Shown here piece by piece: positions 37,473 through 45,967 of a stretch of 64,000 nt of DNA. The stretch lies in contig NZ_CP029822.1 of NCBI RefSeq assembly GCF_003991975.1, forward strand, positions 3,063,648 through 3,127,647. Direction: 5' to 3'. The stretch is from Entomomonas moraniae. GTDB lineage: Bacteria > Pseudomonadota > Gammaproteobacteria > Pseudomonadales > Pseudomonadaceae. Made by a program: the position numbers and the translations under genes. The notes beneath the pieces were generated by a model. The model saw nothing but the letters and a program-made list of their open reading frames with translations. It was not told the DNA's origin and made no database searches. Every line of letters starts with the position of its first letter. Within the stretch, counting starts at the first letter, position 1.

Positions 37473-38648
37473 ATGTCTCAAAAAATAGTTGCAGATATTG
37501 TTGTTGTCGGTGGTGGTGTTGCAGGGTTATGGCTTACAGCAAGGTTACATCAAGCAGGTTATACCACCTTATTGATTGAGAATAATACATTGGGTGGAGG
37601 GCAGACGGTTAAGTCACAAGGTATTATCCATGGTGGCACAAAATATGCTCTTAATGGAGTATTAACGGGCGCATCTGAAGCTATTTCAGGCATGCCAAAA
37701 CGCTGGCGTGACTGTTTAGAGGGTAATGGTGAATTAGATTTAACGGGCGCGAAGGTCTTAAGTGCTCATCATTATCTATGGTCTCCAGGTGATTTGGCAG
37801 GTAACTTAATGAGTTTTTTCGCCAGTAAAGCCATTCGAGCACGTGTTAAACAGGTTAAAAAAGAACAACTACCCCAAGCTTTACAAAATGAGCATTTTAA
37901 AGGAAAGGCATATCAATTAAATGAATTAGTTTTTGATATCCCAAGTGTTGTTGCGCGCTTAGCAGCGTTGTCAGAAAATCGTATTTTACAAGCAAGTTCA
38001 TTTTCATTGGTATCCGCGACAGAAAATAAAGTTATCATCAGAGCAGATGATTTTGAAATAGAAACGCAACGCATGGTTTTATCAGCAGGGGAAGGCAATG
38101 AGTCATTGATTCAGTCATGTAACCTCTCGCAACCGGTTATGCAAAGAAGGCCTCTACACATGGTGATGGTTAAATCACCTAATATCAAACCTTTGTATGC
38201 TCATTGTTTAGGGGCAGGGGTAAAACCGCGCGTTACAATAACGACACATTATCACCAAGATGGTACCCCTGTTTGGTATGTGGGAGGGGATTTAGCCGAA
38301 GCTAGTGGTGTAGCAAGATCACCCGATGAGCAAATAGCCTTTGCTAAAAAAGAGTTAGCAAAAGTTATCCCATGGATTGATTTAACAGACGCACAATGGG
38401 CTACGTTACGCGTTAATCGCGCAGAACCCGCACAAAATAATTTAATGCGACCTGATACAGCCTTTATGACACAACATAATGCGATTACCATTGGCTGGCC
38501 TACTAAATTGGCATTAGCGCCTGATTTTGCTGATCAGTTTATTACCTATCTTAAAAAAGAGGGTATTCAACCTTTATATAATACGCCATTACCTGGTATT
38601 CCTAGACCTTTTGTTGCCACAACACCTTGGGATGAAGTATTTGTATGA
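37473..38648 (+). CDS. FAD-dependent oxidoreductase (D-amino-acid/glycine oxidase fold)
   Basis: 391 residues. The N-terminal dinucleotide-binding motif is VVVGGGVAGLWLTARL, and GGGQTVKSQGIIHGGTKYAL is typical of the DAO/glycerol-3-phosphate dehydrogenase fold. The substrate is unknown. The stop overlaps the ATG of the next gene, an aldo/keto reductase, by four bases (ATGA), so the two proteins are made together and probably act on one substrate or chain. Confidence 0.85.
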   Translation: MSQKIVADIVVVGGGVAGLWLTARLHQAGYTTLLIENNTLGGGQTVKSQGIIHGGTKYALNGVLTGASEAISGMPKRWRDCLEGNGELDLTGAKVLSAHHYLWSPGDLAGNLMSFFASKAIRARVKQVKKEQLPQALQNEHFKGKAYQLNELVFDIPSVVARLAALSENRILQASSFSLVSATENKVIIRADDFEIETQRMVLSAGEGNESLIQSCNLSQPVMQRRPLHMVMVKSPNIKPLYAHCLGAGVKPRVTITTHYHQDGTPVWYVGGDLAEASGVARSPDEQIAFAKKELAKVIPWIDLTDAQWATLRVNRAEPAQNNLMRPDTAFMTQHNAITIGWPTKLALAPDFADQFITYLKKEGIQPLYNTPLPGIPRPFVATTPWDEVFV

Positions 38649-39448
38649 AAACCTCATTACATGGCTTAGCTAGGGCATTGGGATCAACAGGAATAAGTGT
38701 CTCACCTATTGGCTTGGGAACTGTCAAAATAGGCCGTGATAAAGGGGTTAAGTATCCACAGCATTTTACTATCCCTGACGATGATGCCGTGAGGAAGCTA
38801 TTAGCAACGGCGCATGAGTTAGGGATTAATACGCTTGACACGGCACCCGCTTATGGTAATAGTGAGGAGCGTTTAGGTCAGTTATTAACAAATCGTAATG
38901 AGTGGATTATTGTCAGCAAAGCCGGTGAAACTTTTGCTGATGGTGTTTCTCAATTTGATTTTACGGCAGAGCATATTACGGCATCGATTGAGCGTAGTTT
39001 AAAACGTTTAAAAACTGATTATATTGATGTGTTGCTGATTCATTCTGATGGTAATGACTTGCCCATCGCAAATGATTTGGTTTTATGGGAGCAATTAGAG
39101 ACTTTAAAATCAAAAGGGCTCATTAGAGCTTTCGGTCTTTCTGGTAAAACAGTTGAAGGAGGGATAAGTGCATTACAAAAGAGTGATTGTGCTATGGTAA
39201 CCTTTAACTTAAATGAGCAGAGCGAGAAGCCTGTTTTAACGTATGCAGAGCAACAAAATAAAGGTATTTTTGTTAAGAAAGCCTTAGCCAGCGGACATGT
39301 GTGTAATAATGCAGAGAGATCACCATTAGAAGAAAGTTTTGATTTGGTTTTTTCTCAGCCTGCCGTGGCATCCGCAATTATTGGGACAATTAATTTAGAT
39401 CATTTAAAGCAAAATGTTGAGATTGCAGTTAATAGTTTGACACGTTAG
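38645..39448 (+). CDS. Aldo/keto reductase
   Basis: 267 residues with the TIM-barrel family signature: GINTLDTAPAYGNSEERLGQLL (catalytic Asp and Tyr), SKAG (catalytic Lys), and LKTDYIDVLLIHSDG (catalytic His). The NADPH-binding end is shorter than usual. Translationally coupled to the upstream FAD oxidoreductase; the physiological substrate is unknown. Confidence 0.88.
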   Translation: MKTSLHGLARALGSTGISVSPIGLGTVKIGRDKGVKYPQHFTIPDDDAVRKLLATAHELGINTLDTAPAYGNSEERLGQLLTNRNEWIIVSKAGETFADGVSQFDFTAEHITASIERSLKRLKTDYIDVLLIHSDGNDLPIANDLVLWEQLETLKSKGLIRAFGLSGKTVEGGISALQKSDCAMVTFNLNEQSEKPVLTYAEQQNKGIFVKKALASGHVCNNAERSPLEESFDLVFSQPAVASAIIGTINLDHLKQNVEIAVNSLTR

Positions 39449-39460
39449 AAAAATATTTTA

Positions 39461-39488
39461 AAAGGATGCCGCTTTTTTGGCATCCTTT
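39461..39488. terminator. Bidirectional terminator between aldo/keto reductase and qmcA
   Basis: AAAGGATGCC and GGCATCCTTT form a perfect 10-bp stem with an 8-base T-rich loop between two convergent genes. The A-rich left and T-rich right flanks suit termination from both sides. Confidence 0.75.
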
Positions 39489-39498
39489 AATTAAGTCT

Positions 39499-40431
39499 TT
39501 ATTGCTGTTTGATACCACCTGTTGCACCCAACACGACACCAGCATTAAGAAGCCCACCTACTGATTGGGCAAGTTCCGCTGGCATAGCGATGACTTTTGC
39601 ATTGTCACTGGTAGAAATAGCGGCTAGTGCATCGACATACCGAGTGGCTAGCTGGAAGTTTAGGGCTGCTTGTCCGCCATTTTCATTAATACTTGCAGAA
39701 AGCAACTGGTTTGCTTTTTGTGTACCCTCTGCTAATGAAATAGCCGCCGCAGCTTGTCTTAGTGCTGCTTCTTGTTCTGCTTCTGCTTTGAGAATGGTCG
39801 ATTGTTTAATCCCTTCTGCCTCTAAAATAGCAGCTTGTTTATTCCCCGCAGCACGTGTTTCAATTGCTTTACGCTCACGTTCAGCAGCTGCTTGTTGTTC
39901 CATTGCTGTTTGCATTGATTGAGAGGGCGCAATGTCTTGTATTTCGATTGAGCGAAGGATAAGCCCCCAGTCAGTCATTTGGTCAGACATAACACTTAAA
40001 AGCTCAGCTTTGATAACGTCTCGAGAAGAAAGACTTTCATCTAGCTCCATTTTACCAATGGTCGCCCGTAAAGAGGTCATGCCAAGGCTAACTGTTGCAA
40101 TTTGGTAGTTTTCAACACCATAAGCCGCTTTTTGTGGATCGGCTACTTTAACAAAGCAGATAGCATTAACGCTTACTACAGCATTGTCTTTAGTAATAAC
40201 ATCTTGGCTAGGAATACTAAATAGCTGATCTTTATTGGATAACTTATAAGCGATTTTATCAAGGTAAGGAATAACAATATTAAGACCAGCCCCTAGGGTT
40301 GTTCTATATTTTCCCAAACGTTCAACGATCCACTGTTGCCCTTGTGGAACAATACGAACCCCTTTGTATAAGGTGACAATAACAGCCGCCAATATAAAGA
40401 TAATAGCAGTTAAACCAGAACCCATAAACAC
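39499..40431 (-). CDS. qmcA: SPFH/stomatin-family membrane protease-associated protein QmcA
   Basis: 310 residues: one N-terminal membrane helix (about 5-25), then the SPFH domain (VPQGQQWIVERLGKYRTTLGAGLNIVIPY), then a long Ala/Glu/Gln-rich coiled coil (AAAERERKAIETRAAGNKQAAILEAEGI). QmcA-type proteins form microdomain scaffolds linked to membrane protein quality control with NfeD-like partners. The partner gene lies directly upstream, 18 bases away, on the same strand. Confidence 0.9.
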   Translation of the reverse strand: MFMGSGLTAIIFILAAVIVTLYKGVRIVPQGQQWIVERLGKYRTTLGAGLNIVIPYLDKIAYKLSNKDQLFSIPSQDVITKDNAVVSVNAICFVKVADPQKAAYGVENYQIATVSLGMTSLRATIGKMELDESLSSRDVIKAELLSVMSDQMTDWGLILRSIEIQDIAPSQSMQTAMEQQAAAERERKAIETRAAGNKQAAILEAEGIKQSTILKAEAEQEAALRQAAAAISLAEGTQKANQLLSASINENGGQAALNFQLATRYVDALAAISTSDNAKVIAMPAELAQSVGGLLNAGVVLGATGGIKQQ

Positions 40432-40449
40432 CTCTTTTACAATTAAAAA

Positions 40450-40902
40450 TTACGATTTTTTTTCATAGTCAACACGTACCAGTGTTGCGTTAATTTGCTC
40501 TTTTATGATGACTCGAGTATCAGCAGCAATTGGCTGATTTGCAATACATTGCCATTGTGTGGCGCCGCCAACAGGCTTTTGTAATAAAACCGTACCGCTA
40601 TTTTCCGTATCACAAGATTTGGCCAGTACGCCAATTTGGCCGACCAGTTGGTCATCTATTGCTTGTAAGGGAGCATCTGGTTTTGAGAATTTGACCCACA
40701 GTACACCACAAACAATCATAGCAATAATCCAGCTAATAATTTGTATTTCAACAGATATTTCTGGCTTGATAAGTGATATTGCAGCAGGTAGTAATGCTGC
40801 TATGGCCATCCATAATCCAAAGAAAGTGCTGGTAAAAAGTTCTATAAAAAGGAAAATGACACCAATAATGATCCATATCCACCAAATACTGTTTATTTCC
40901 AT
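40450..40902 (-). CDS. NfeD-family membrane protein, partner of QmcA
   Basis: The start chosen is ATG at 40902 with GGAG six bases upstream (150 residues); a GTG at 40923 is an alternative. Three hydrophobic segments in the first 75 residues are followed by an OB-fold NfeD domain with LVGQIGVLAKS, GTVLLQ and QWQCIANQPIAADTRVIIKE. NfeD proteins typically pair with stomatin-like proteins, which fits the gene order here. Confidence 0.88.
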   Translation of the reverse strand: MEINSIWWIWIIIGVIFLFIELFTSTFFGLWMAIAALLPAAISLIKPEISVEIQIISWIIAMIVCGVLWVKFSKPDAPLQAIDDQLVGQIGVLAKSCDTENSGTVLLQKPVGGATQWQCIANQPIAADTRVIIKEQINATLVRVDYEKKS

Positions 40903-41479
40903 CCATTTCTCCAGAATAAACACTTAATAATATGATTTCTCTCTATTATGTATTAAATAACAACGGTTATCTATCACATTTCAAATAAGCTATTTTATTT
41001 GAGTAGTTCTTTCCCTAAAAGTCTGGAGCCTACATCATTTAAATGCCCATTATCGCGGTATAAAGGGATGTTGTTTATGATAGGGGTACATTTATTGTTT
41101 TTACAGATTATGCGGTTAGGATCAATAGACGAGATTTGTGGATATAAGTCTTTTATTTCACTCCAGTAGTCCGTAAGTACTGGTTGTTTTACAATGCAAG
41201 AAATTTGGCGATTGAAAATGAGCTGTCTATTTGGGCAAGTAGCTGCATGATCAATGGTTGGATTATTTTATTTATCATTACAAGGTGCTTAAAACTTAAG
41301 ATATAACAAAGAGTCATACTATCATTTAGTAAAGATTTAAGCCTATTTTTATGCGTCCATCAGTAAGACGGTTATCCTTATTCTTCGTAAAGATGATGTA
41401 CATCAAGTTTTTAAATAAGGATATAAAATACCATATATTGTATGTTATTTTTATATTTTTACTATATATAGGTATTTCC
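40903..41479. other. Intergenic region upstream of nrdD
   Basis: Besides the acyltransferase relic, the 210 bases before nrdD are strongly AT-rich. An anaerobic regulator site (Anr/FNR, TTGAT-N4-ATCAA) would be expected for a class III reductase, but I could not find a convincing one. A translation from an in-frame ATG at 41351 would add 43 hydrophobic residues to NrdD and is rejected. Confidence 0.5.
40995..41267 (-). pseudogene. C-terminal remnant of an OafA-type acyltransferase (SGNH domain)
   Basis: The minus strand reads 90 sense codons with no stop until 40995, preceded by an in-frame stop and with no start codon. The translation contains PVLTDYWSEIKDLYPQ, CKNNKCTPI and RDNGHLNDVGSRLLGKELL. 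The last matches the closing Asp-x-x-His block of SGNH hydrolase domains at the end of surface-polysaccharide or peptidoglycan O-acyltransferases. The rest of the gene is absent. This is therefore a gene relic in the gap upstream of nrdD. Confidence 0.6.
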
Positions 41480-43504
41480 ATGAATGAGCAGCAGTTCAGA
41501 CTTCCCAGTAATATTCGTAAACGTGATGGGCATATTGCTATTTTTGATGCTGAAAAAATAGAGCATGCTATCGCGAAAGCGGGACAAGCAACGGGGGAGT
41601 TTAAAGCAGAACAAGCTACTCAATTAACGGGCAAAGTATTGGAAAAAATTGCAGGTAATGATTTATTAAATATTGAAACGGTACAAGATTACGTTGAACG
41701 TATATTAATGGAAGCAGGGTATTTTAATACAATGCGCGCTTATATTGTATACCGTGAACAACACAACCGTTTAAGACAAGATCATAAAACTCTCATTGAT
41801 GTTTCTGCTTCAATGAATGAGTATTTAAACCGTGAAGACTGGCGTGTTAGAGCAAATGCAAACCAAGGGTATTCATTGGGCGGTTTGATTTTAAATGTTT
41901 CAGGTAAAATTACTGCAAATTATTGGTTAGACGAAGTGTATGCTCCTGAAATAGGTGATGCTCATCGCGTAGGTGATTTGCACATCCATGACCTTGATAT
42001 GTTAGCAGGGTATTGTGCGGGTTGGTCACTACGCACTCTATTATTTGAAGGTTTTAACGGTGTGCCAGGGCGTGTTGAGGCAGCTCCTCCTAAACATTTA
42101 TCGAGTGCTTTGGGGCAAATGGTAAATTTCTTAGGGACGTTACAAAATGAATGGGCTGGTGCACAAGCCTTTAGTAGTTTTGATACCTACCTTGCTGCTT
42201 TTATTCGTAAAGATAATCTAACCTACGAGCGTGTCCGTCAATCGATTCAAGAGTTTATTTATAATTTGAATGTGCCTTCACGTTGGGGGACGCAAACACC
42301 TTTTACGAATTTAACGTTTGATTGGGTATGCCCTGAAGATCTGCGTGAGCAAGTGCCTATTGTGGGCGGTGAAGAAATGCCATTTACTTATGGTGATCTA
42401 CAAGTAGAAATGGACATGATTAACCGCGCATATATTGAGGTGATGCAGGAAGGCGATGCTTATGGTCGGATTTTTACCTTCCCCATTCCTACCTATAATA
42501 TCACTCATGATTTCCCTTGGGAAAGTGAGAATGCAACACGTTTGTTTGAAATGACTGCCCGTTATGGCTTGCCTTATTTCCAAAACTTTTTGAACTCTGA
42601 CCTTGCACCTAACTTAGTTCGTTCTATGTGTTGTCGTTTACAGTTAGATGTTCGTGAGTTATTAAAACGTGGTAATGGCCTATTTGGTTCAGCAGAGCAA
42701 ACAGGCTCGTTAGGCGTAGTAACTTTAAACTGTGCACGTTTAGGGCACTTATATAAAGGCAATAAAAAAGCGCTTTATCAACGCTTAGATGAATTATTAA
42801 ACTTAGCAAAAGATAGTCTAGAAGTTAAACGTAAGGTCATTCAACGACACATGGATAATGGCTTGTATCCTTATACAAAACGTTATTTAGGCACATTACG
42901 TAATCATTTCTCAACTATTGGTGTCAATGGTATTCATGAGATGATTCGTAATTTTACAGATGACCAAGAAGGGATTCATACAGCTCAAGGCCACCAGTTT
43001 GCGATTGAATTCTTGGATCATGTACGTGCTAAATTGGTTGAATTCCAAGAGCAAACGACCCATTTATATAATTTAGAGGCAACGCCTGCTGAAGGGACAA
43101 CGTATCGTTTTGCAAAAGAAGATAGAAAACGCTTCCCTGATATTTTACAGGCGGGGGAAGGTGAGGGCAGTTATTATACCAACTCTTCTCAACTCCCTGT
43201 AGGCTTTACCGATGATCCTTTCCAGGCCTTAGAAATGCAAGATGATCTGCAAACTAAATATACTGGCGGTACAGTGTTGCATTTGTATATGGCAGAGCAA
43301 ATTTCTTCGGCACAAGCGTGTAAGCGTTTGGTACGTAATGCATTATCTAAATTCAGATTACCTTATTTAACGGTAACACCAACCTTTTCAATTTGTCCTA
43401 CCCATGGTTATTTGGCAGGTGAGCATGAGTATTGTCCAAAATGTGATGAGGCATTATTACAGCAACAAAGCGCACAGGTTACTAAAGATTGTAGTAACTG
43501 TTAA
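41480..43504 (+). CDS. nrdD: Anaerobic ribonucleoside-triphosphate reductase, catalytic chain lacking the glycyl-radical segment
   Basis: Class III ribonucleotide reductase making dNTPs from NTPs without oxygen. 674 residues from ATG 41480. The N-terminal ATP-cone (IRKRDGHIAIFDAEKIEHAI) is followed by the ten-stranded barrel with GDLHIHDLDMLAGYCAGWSL and substrate-site cysteines (CCRLQLD, LNCARLG). The C-terminal zinc site is visible as CPKC and CSNC, and the chain ends right at CSNC. In E. coli NrdD the glycyl-radical loop follows that site; here it is encoded by the next small gene in the same frame, beyond two in-frame stops (43502 and 43517). Confidence 0.93.
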   Translation: MNEQQFRLPSNIRKRDGHIAIFDAEKIEHAIAKAGQATGEFKAEQATQLTGKVLEKIAGNDLLNIETVQDYVERILMEAGYFNTMRAYIVYREQHNRLRQDHKTLIDVSASMNEYLNREDWRVRANANQGYSLGGLILNVSGKITANYWLDEVYAPEIGDAHRVGDLHIHDLDMLAGYCAGWSLRTLLFEGFNGVPGRVEAAPPKHLSSALGQMVNFLGTLQNEWAGAQAFSSFDTYLAAFIRKDNLTYERVRQSIQEFIYNLNVPSRWGTQTPFTNLTFDWVCPEDLREQVPIVGGEEMPFTYGDLQVEMDMINRAYIEVMQEGDAYGRIFTFPIPTYNITHDFPWESENATRLFEMTARYGLPYFQNFLNSDLAPNLVRSMCCRLQLDVRELLKRGNGLFGSAEQTGSLGVVTLNCARLGHLYKGNKKALYQRLDELLNLAKDSLEVKRKVIQRHMDNGLYPYTKRYLGTLRNHFSTIGVNGIHEMIRNFTDDQEGIHTAQGHQFAIEFLDHVRAKLVEFQEQTTHLYNLEATPAEGTTYRFAKEDRKRFPDILQAGEGEGSYYTNSSQLPVGFTDDPFQALEMQDDLQTKYTGGTVLHLYMAEQISSAQACKRLVRNALSKFRLPYLTVTPTFSICPTHGYLAGEHEYCPKCDEALLQQQSAQVTKDCSNC

Positions 43505-43537
43505 TTATTTTTTATGTAATAGAAGTGAGAAAATACA

Positions 43538-43705
43538 ATGATGAAGCAACAATTACCTGAAAACCAAAGACAACGTTGTGAAGTATGGACACGTGTAATG
43601 GGGTATCACCGTCCTGTGAGTGCGTTTAACCTTGGTAAGCAATCAGAACATAAAGAACGTCAGCATTTTTCTGAGCAAACAATGACCAAGCATTGTTCGC
43701 AATAG
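43538..43705 (+). CDS. Separate glycyl-radical segment of class III ribonucleotide reductase
   Basis: A 55-residue gene (MMKQQLPENQRQRCEVWT onward) 33 bases after nrdD, preceded by AGAAGTGAG. The core RVMGYHRPVSAFNLGKQSEH is the glycyl-radical motif found at the C-terminus of full-length NrdD proteins; Gly 22 in RVMGY should carry the radical. The predicted role is to dock on NrdD and complete the active site after activation by NrdG, much as GrcA replaces the damaged C-terminus of pyruvate formate-lyase. The strong motif and its position between nrdD and nrdG support a real gene despite its size. Confidence 0.88.
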   Translation: MMKQQLPENQRQRCEVWTRVMGYHRPVSAFNLGKQSEHKERQHFSEQTMTKHCSQ

Positions 43706-43733
43706 TTTATTGGGATAACTTGTAGGAGTCATT

Positions 43734-44483
43734 ATGAGCACTTTCGCCCATCTCTCAGAAACGACTTGTAATGCTCCTATCAAGTTATATCCTCTTTTAC
43801 GTATTGGCGGTTTTGTTCCTCTAACTACGTTGGATTATCCTGACCATTTATCTTGTGTTATTTTTTGCCAAGGTTGTGCATGGCGGTGTCGTTATTGCCA
43901 CAACAGTGATCTAATTCCTGCGCGAGCAGATAATGAGTTAGCATGGGATAGTATTATCAGTTTCTTAGAGCGGCGCCAAGGTTTATTGGAAGGGGTTGTA
44001 TTCAGTGGAGGCGAGCCTACATTGCAACGAGGATTATTAAAAGCCATAGAGCAAGTGAAATCCATGGGATATTTAGTTGGATTACACAGCGCAGGCATTA
44101 ATCCTAGGCAATTTAAACAGATTGTTAATATAGTCGATTGGGTTGGTTTTGATATTAAAGCGTTACCAGAAGATCATCAAAATACGACCTGTGTTGCAGG
44201 GAGCGGTGATGCTAACTGGTTAAGTTTGCAGTACTTATTAGATAGTCAAACGGATTACGAAGTACGCACAACCGTGCATTGGCATTTGATGTCTGTTGAG
44301 CAATTAAAGCAAATAGGCGATCGGCTACGTGCTAAAGGGGTTGAACGATTTGTTGTTCAATTAGCAAGAAGCCAACGTGTTCTAGATAAAGACTTACCTG
44401 CTGTTTATCTCAGAGCCGACCAAAAAGCCTTGTGGGACTACTTTCAAGCATTATTTCCAACATTCATTTTACGAGATGCTTAA
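43734..44483 (+). CDS. nrdG: Anaerobic ribonucleotide reductase-activating radical SAM protein
   Basis: 249 residues. It generates the glycyl radical from SAM. The [4Fe-4S] motif is CAWRCRYC, followed by FSGGEPTLQ (SAM-binding GGE motif). The N-terminus (GGFVPLTTLDYPDHLSCVIFCQGC) is that of the long form seen in Pseudomonas; E. coli NrdG is shorter. It lies 28 bases after the small radical-domain gene, making a nrdD-radical-nrdG operon. Confidence 0.93.
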   Translation: MSTFAHLSETTCNAPIKLYPLLRIGGFVPLTTLDYPDHLSCVIFCQGCAWRCRYCHNSDLIPARADNELAWDSIISFLERRQGLLEGVVFSGGEPTLQRGLLKAIEQVKSMGYLVGLHSAGINPRQFKQIVNIVDWVGFDIKALPEDHQNTTCVAGSGDANWLSLQYLLDSQTDYEVRTTVHWHLMSVEQLKQIGDRLRAKGVERFVVQLARSQRVLDKDLPAVYLRADQKALWDYFQALFPTFILRDA

Positions 44484-44607
44484 GAACATTTCGTTTAAAT
44501 ACTGAACAATTCCTTAACCATTGTAGATTGTATTTATACAGTAGGCGAACAAAATGCATTTTATTCTTTCTAAGAATACTCACAGTATTTTTAATAAGGA
44601 AATAAAA

Positions 44608-45348
44608 ATGAAATTAAATGCTTGCTTATTGTTTGTCTCTCTTGTCTCTGTCAATTATGCTATTGCTAATGATCAATGGGGATATCAAGGTAATATTTCC
44701 CCTGAACATTGGGGTGAGATTTCAAAAGATTTCTCTGCATGTAAAGCGGGTAAACATCAGTCCCCCATTAATATTGCCACTTCTAAAAAATTACATCACC
44801 ATGAATTAAGTTTTCATTACGATTTAACTGCCGAAGAGTTAGTCAATAATGGTCATACTGTTCAGATTAATGTAAACAGTGATAATGATTATTTAATCTA
44901 TAAAAATGATAAATATTATTTAAAACAATTCCATTTTCATACCCCAAGTGAAAATCAAATACATGGTAAGTCCTACCCATTAGAAGTTCATTTTGTCCAT
45001 GCTAATAAAGAAGGTAAACTATTAGTATTGGCTGTTATGGCTAATGAAGGCAAAGCGAATCAAGAGTTAGCCAAAGCATGGAGTGTTGTATCGGATAAGC
45101 AGAACCAAGCAGTTGCAGTAAAAGATACATTTGATATCAGTAAATTTATTCCTGCTGATCATGGGTATTATCATTTTGAAGGCTCATTGACAACACCCCC
45201 TTGCACAGAAGATGTTAATTGGCTTATTTTAAAAACCCCTGTGGAAGTGTCTAAAGAGCAAATAGCAAAGTTTGCAGCATTATTAAAAGACCACCATAAC
45301 AATAGACCCATTCAACCAATCAATGACAGAGAAGTTGATGAAGAGTAG
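44608..45348 (+). CDS. Alpha-class carbonic anhydrase, periplasmic
   Basis: It hydrates CO2 to bicarbonate. The start chosen is ATG 44608, after AAGGA (246 residues); an ATG at 44554 adds 18 residues before the signal peptide. Signal peptide about residues 1-20 (MKLNACLLFVSLVSVNYAIA). Zinc ligands lie in QFHFHTPSEN (two His) and LEVHFVHANKEG (third His). WGYQG, QSPINI and LTTPPCTEDVNW are standard family blocks. A good terminator follows. Confidence 0.95.
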   Translation: MKLNACLLFVSLVSVNYAIANDQWGYQGNISPEHWGEISKDFSACKAGKHQSPINIATSKKLHHHELSFHYDLTAEELVNNGHTVQINVNSDNDYLIYKNDKYYLKQFHFHTPSENQIHGKSYPLEVHFVHANKEGKLLVLAVMANEGKANQELAKAWSVVSDKQNQAVAVKDTFDISKFIPADHGYYHFEGSLTTPPCTEDVNWLILKTPVEVSKEQIAKFAALLKDHHNNRPIQPINDREVDEE

Positions 45349-45362
45349 TGGGGTATAAAATT

Positions 45363-45393
45363 AAAGCGTCTATTAAAAAGTAGGCGCTTTTTT
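45363..45393 (+). terminator. Rho-independent terminator after carbonic anhydrase
   Basis: AAAGCGTCTA and TAGGCGCTTT pair (one T-G wobble) around an 8-base loop, and the stem runs into a T6 run. Clear intrinsic terminator 14 bases past the stop. Confidence 0.85.
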
Positions 45394-45415
45394 ATGAGTG
45401 GCTGTTTATAATCTA

Positions 45416-45967
45416 ATGATGACTGAGATAGATACCCCTAGATTACTTTTGAGACAATGGCAAGACAGTGACTATCAACCATTCGCTCGCTTAAATGCTG
45501 ACGTTGATGTGATGGCTCATTTTCCTACAGCGTTAGATAAAGATGCCAGTAATCAAATGGCGAATAAATGCCGACAATTGATTAATGATAATGGTTGGGG
45601 ATTTTGGGCGGTAGAGTTAAAAGAAAATAGGGCGTTTATTGGTTTTGTTGGTTTGCATAGGCCAACCATAACGTTACCCTTTTCCCCTTGTGTTGAGGTG
45701 GGCTGGCGCTTAGCAAAGGCTTATTGGGGTAAGGGGTTGGCAACGGAAGCAGCTAGAGAAGCATTGGCGTTTGGCTTTATGACATTGGGTTTGGATGAAA
45801 TTGTTTCTTTTACAGCGACATCTAATAAACAATCAGAAGCTGTTATGAAACGGTTACATATGGATTATAAAGGTCTTTTTGAACATCCTTCTTTAGCTAA
45901 AGATTCGCCTTTGTTGAAGCATCATTTATACGGTCTCACTAAAGCGAAATGGCTTAGTTTAAAATAA
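45416..45967 (+). CDS. GNAT-family N-acetyltransferase (RimJ/RimL type)
   Basis: 183 residues from ATG 45416 (ATG 45419 and GTG 45398 are alternatives; none has a strong ribosome site, and the gene begins just after the carbonic anhydrase terminator). Opening TPRLLLRQWQDSDYQPFARL and the acetyl-CoA motif VGWRLAKAYWGKGLATEAAREAL are typical of RimJ/L-like acetyltransferases. NKQSEAVMKRLHM is motif B. The acceptor is unknown. The 3' end overlaps the convergent pabB gene by 14 bases. Confidence 0.88.
   Translation: MMTEIDTPRLLLRQWQDSDYQPFARLNADVDVMAHFPTALDKDASNQMANKCRQLINDNGWGFWAVELKENRAFIGFVGLHRPTITLPFSPCVEVGWRLAKAYWGKGLATEAAREALAFGFMTLGLDEIVSFTATSNKQSEAVMKRLHMDYKGLFEHPSLAKDSPLLKHHLYGLTKAKWLSLK

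Noticed and set aside
41230-41350. Anr/FNR box upstream of nrdD
   Set aside because: Expected biologically, but no TTGAT-N4-ATCAA-like match was good enough to call.
41351-41479. N-terminal extension of NrdD by 43 hydrophobic residues
   Set aside because: No NrdD has a membrane segment there, and ATG 41480 begins a normal NrdD N-terminus.
44618-44809. Alternative-frame ORF inside the carbonic anhydrase gene
   Set aside because: It lies fully inside a strongly supported gene with intact catalytic residues in the other frame.
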